DNA from: an uncultured Planctomycetaceae bacterium
GTDB lineage: Bacteria > Planctomycetota > Planctomycetia > Pirellulales > JACPPG01
Direction of reading: 5' to 3'
NCBI GenBank assembly: GCA_945957305.1
Contig: CAMFLN010000119.1
Location: 1-7,680 of the forward strand
DNA length: 7,680 nt
The notes below the pieces were generated by a model. The model saw only the letters and a list, made by a program, of their open reading frames with translations. It searched no databases and had not been told where the DNA came from. This document shows positions 6,262 to 7,680 of the stretch, in pieces (within the stretch, counting starts at the first letter, position 1; each line of letters begins with the position of its first letter). The position numbers were made by a program, and so were the translations under genes.

Positions 6262-6888
6262 GAAATTCTACTTTCCGGCGTCTTTGCCCTGATCATCCTG
6301 GTGATGATTGCGGTATTGGGCAATGAGGGCTTGTGGGGCAATGCCATCATGTTGTTCAACGTCGTGACGGCGGCGCTGGTCGCGACAAACTTTTGGGAGC
6401 CCATTGTCACCAAGCTGCTGGCTTCGCAGCCGGGCGGGGTGTTTATCTGGGATTTTCCCGTGATTTGGGGGCTCTTTTCCGGCACGCTGCTCGTCTTGCG
6501 GACACTTACCGATCTTGCGTCGCGGGTGCGCGTAAGATTTCCCCGAATGTTGGACCGTATTGGCGGCTTCGTGCTCGCTTTTTGGACAGGCTGGGTGTTG
6601 GTTTGCTTCACGGCCATGACATTGCATACCGCTCCGCTGTCAAAGAACTTTTTGTTCGGCGGCTTCAAGCCAGAGCAGCGCATGTTCTTTGGCCTGGCGC
6701 CCGATCGGCAATGGCTGGGGTTCATGCAAAAGATGTCGCACGGCAGCTTCGCCCGCAGCGCGCCCGCCGATAAACCTGATGCCTACCTGTTTGACCCGAA
6801 CGGGGAATTCATGGTCAAGTATGCCGCGCGCCGCTCGATCATGGAGAAGGGCGTGATGGTGTGGTACAAGAAGCCCGGCCAGCGGTGA
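6259..6888 (+). CDS. CvpA-family integral membrane protein
   Basis: A 209-residue inner-membrane protein with four predicted helices at about 3-20, 28-47, 62-82 and 103-123. The family pattern is visible in the stretch from GLFSGTLLVLRTL (71-83) to RMLDRIGGFVLAFWTGWVL (96-114), where LDRIGG before the last helix is typical of CvpA/colicin-V-production proteins. CvpA proteins are linked to colicin V export, biofilm formation and envelope stress tolerance, but their mechanism is unknown. After the last helix comes a soluble tail of about 85 residues (124-209) with several aromatic residues and basic patches, longer than in the short CvpA proteins I know. With an even number of helices, the tail lies on the same side as the N-terminus. 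The gene starts five bases after the pseudo-ATPase stop with a strong ribosome site, so it is very likely in the same operon and may be a membrane partner of that protein. Confidence 0.8.
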   Translation: MEILLSGVFALIILVMIAVLGNEGLWGNAIMLFNVVTAALVATNFWEPIVTKLLASQPGGVFIWDFPVIWGLFSGTLLVLRTLTDLASRVRVRFPRMLDRIGGFVLAFWTGWVLVCFTAMTLHTAPLSKNFLFGGFKPEQRMFFGLAPDRQWLGFMQKMSHGSFARSAPADKPDAYLFDPNGEFMVKYAARRSIMEKGVMVWYKKPGQR

Positions 6889-6945
6889 CGTGGCCCTGCG
6901 ACCACTGTTGCTGTTTCCCATCGATCACTCGCCCAGACTTCCGCA

Positions 6946-6964
6946 CAGCAGGGTATAGCTGCTG
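6946..6964 (+). repeat. 6-bp inverted repeat just before the last gene
   Basis: CAGCAG (6946-6951) and CTGCTG (6959-6964) are reverse complements around a 7-base loop, ending seven bases before the candidate ATG at 6972, where a ribosome site would be expected. No T-tract follows. It may be incidental. Confidence 0.3.
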
Positions 6965-6971
6965 AACAATC

Positions 6972-7680
6972 ATGCAAGGAACAGGCCGAGCAGAAATCTC
7001 GGACGCTTCACGCGAGATGGAGCTCAACGAGTACCGCCCCATCAGCGCCCTGGCGATCCTCGGGTTGTTGTTGGCTTTGGCCGGATTCGCCGCGTTTGCT
7101 CATCCGGTGATGTGGGTCTTGCCTGTCGCCGCGGTCGCGGTCTGTTTGTTGAGCCTGACGCGTATCGCCCAGCATGACCCTCCCTTACTGGGACGCAGCA
7201 TTGCGCTTTCAGGAATGATGCTCGCGCTAGCGATCGGTGCGGCGGCCCCGGCACGTTACGCGGTTGGCGAGTGGCGCACGCGTTACGAGGCCCAGCGTCT
7301 CGGGCTGCGCTGGTTTCAACTGGTGGAGCAACACCGTTACGAAGCAGCGTTTGAGTTGATGCTTGAGCCGCCGGCGCGACAGCCGGCCGGCGAGGACCTG
7401 GTAAAGCATTACCGTGAAGAACGCGCCGCCGGCAAAGTCTTGCAGGAGTTTATCGAGGACCCCGTGGTACGCGCCGTGGCTGCGCTGGGGGATCAGGCGG
7501 AATTGCAACTCGTGCAAACCGGAGAGCACCTGCAGAATCCTTACAAGGAACGGATTTCAAACTTTTGGGCCGTATCGTTTGACGAGGGTGGCCAGCGCAA
7601 GTCGTTCATTGTCCGCCTTTCGCTCGAACGGGATGCCAAAGAGGCGCGCCGCATCGGCGAATGGCGCATCAAGGCGACGA
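6972..7680 (+). CDS. DUF4190-like membrane protein with soluble C-terminal region (3' truncated)
   Basis: The frame is open from ATG 6972 to the window edge (236 codons, no stop). An in-frame TGA at 6963-6965 rules out a longer start, while ATG 7017 (residue 16) is a possible alternative. Neither has a clear Shine-Dalgarno. After a short polar N-terminus come three hydrophobic segments, at about 24-42, 45-63 and 73-92. The pattern EYRPISALAILGLLLALAG, then a Leu/Val-rich helix ending in LTRIAQ, then GRSIALSGMMLALAIG, resembles DUF4190-type domains (small membrane bundles with a G-R-x-x-A-x-x-G step). Beyond residue 95 it is soluble and charged, with a helical Glu/Arg-rich segment (100-165) and a probable beta-rich part around SFIVRLSLERD. 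I do not recognise this region. The function is unknown. It lies 83 bases after the CvpA-family gene on the same strand, with no obvious terminator between them. Confidence 0.82.
   Translation, partial: MQGTGRAEISDASREMELNEYRPISALAILGLLLALAGFAAFAHPVMWVLPVAAVAVCLLSLTRIAQHDPPLLGRSIALSGMMLALAIGAAAPARYAVGEWRTRYEAQRLGLRWFQLVEQHRYEAAFELMLEPPARQPAGEDLVKHYREERAAGKVLQEFIEDPVVRAVAALGDQAELQLVQTGEHLQNPYKERISNFWAVSFDEGGQRKSFIVRLSLERDAKEARRIGEWRIKAT

Noticed and set aside
6213..6725. Minus-strand open frame of about 170 codons opposite the CvpA-family gene
   Set aside because: It is antisense to a well-supported membrane protein with a strong ribosome site. The product is Ser/Thr/Lys/Pro-rich with no domain or start signals.

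Overview
The window is about 60% GC by eye, codes densely on the + strand, and looks like one end of an assembled contig from a planctomycete-like bacterium. That assignment is an inference. It rests on a secreted peptidase-MA-like protein, a DUF4190-like membrane protein, a small secreted Tyr/Arg-rich protein, GTG starts and a lone hisF away from other histidine genes. No rRNA, tRNA, CRISPR or mobile element is visible. Bases 1-47 are not genomic. They are an Illumina Nextera adapter (end of P7, an 8-base index, the read-2 primer and the Tn5 mosaic end), so the natural sequence starts at 48.

Layout. (1) 48-606: C-terminal part of a DinG-type superfamily 2 helicase, cut by the contig end. (2) 607-932: non-coding, with two short perfect hairpins. 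(3) 933-1937: secreted HExxH metallopeptidase-like protein. (4) 1959-2225, minus strand and convergent with the peptidase gene: small secreted protein of unknown function. (5) 2226-2526: divergent intergenic region with a candidate sigma70-type promoter. (6) 2527-3300: hisF. (7) 3345-4493: PilT-type ATPase with intact motifs. (8) 4493-6253: membrane-anchored GspE/PilB-like protein whose ATPase motifs are all degraded. (9) 6259-6888: CvpA-family membrane protein. (10) 6972 to the end: membrane protein with a DUF4190-like N-terminal region, cut by the window edge.

The most interesting part is 3345-6888, possibly running to 7680. An intact PilT ATPase gene overlaps by one base (TGATG) the gene of a pseudo-ATPase. 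That protein carries a signal-peptide-like segment, three predicted membrane helices and a GspE/PilB core. Its Walker A lysine is replaced by leucine, its Walker B and His boxes are eroded, and its four zinc-binding cysteines are kept. The CvpA gene follows five bases later, with its ribosome binding site lying over the preceding stop. No pilin, platform, secretin or prepilin peptidase gene is present here. A reasonable hypothesis is an envelope complex in which an active hexameric motor is recruited or controlled by an inactive, membrane-tethered relative.
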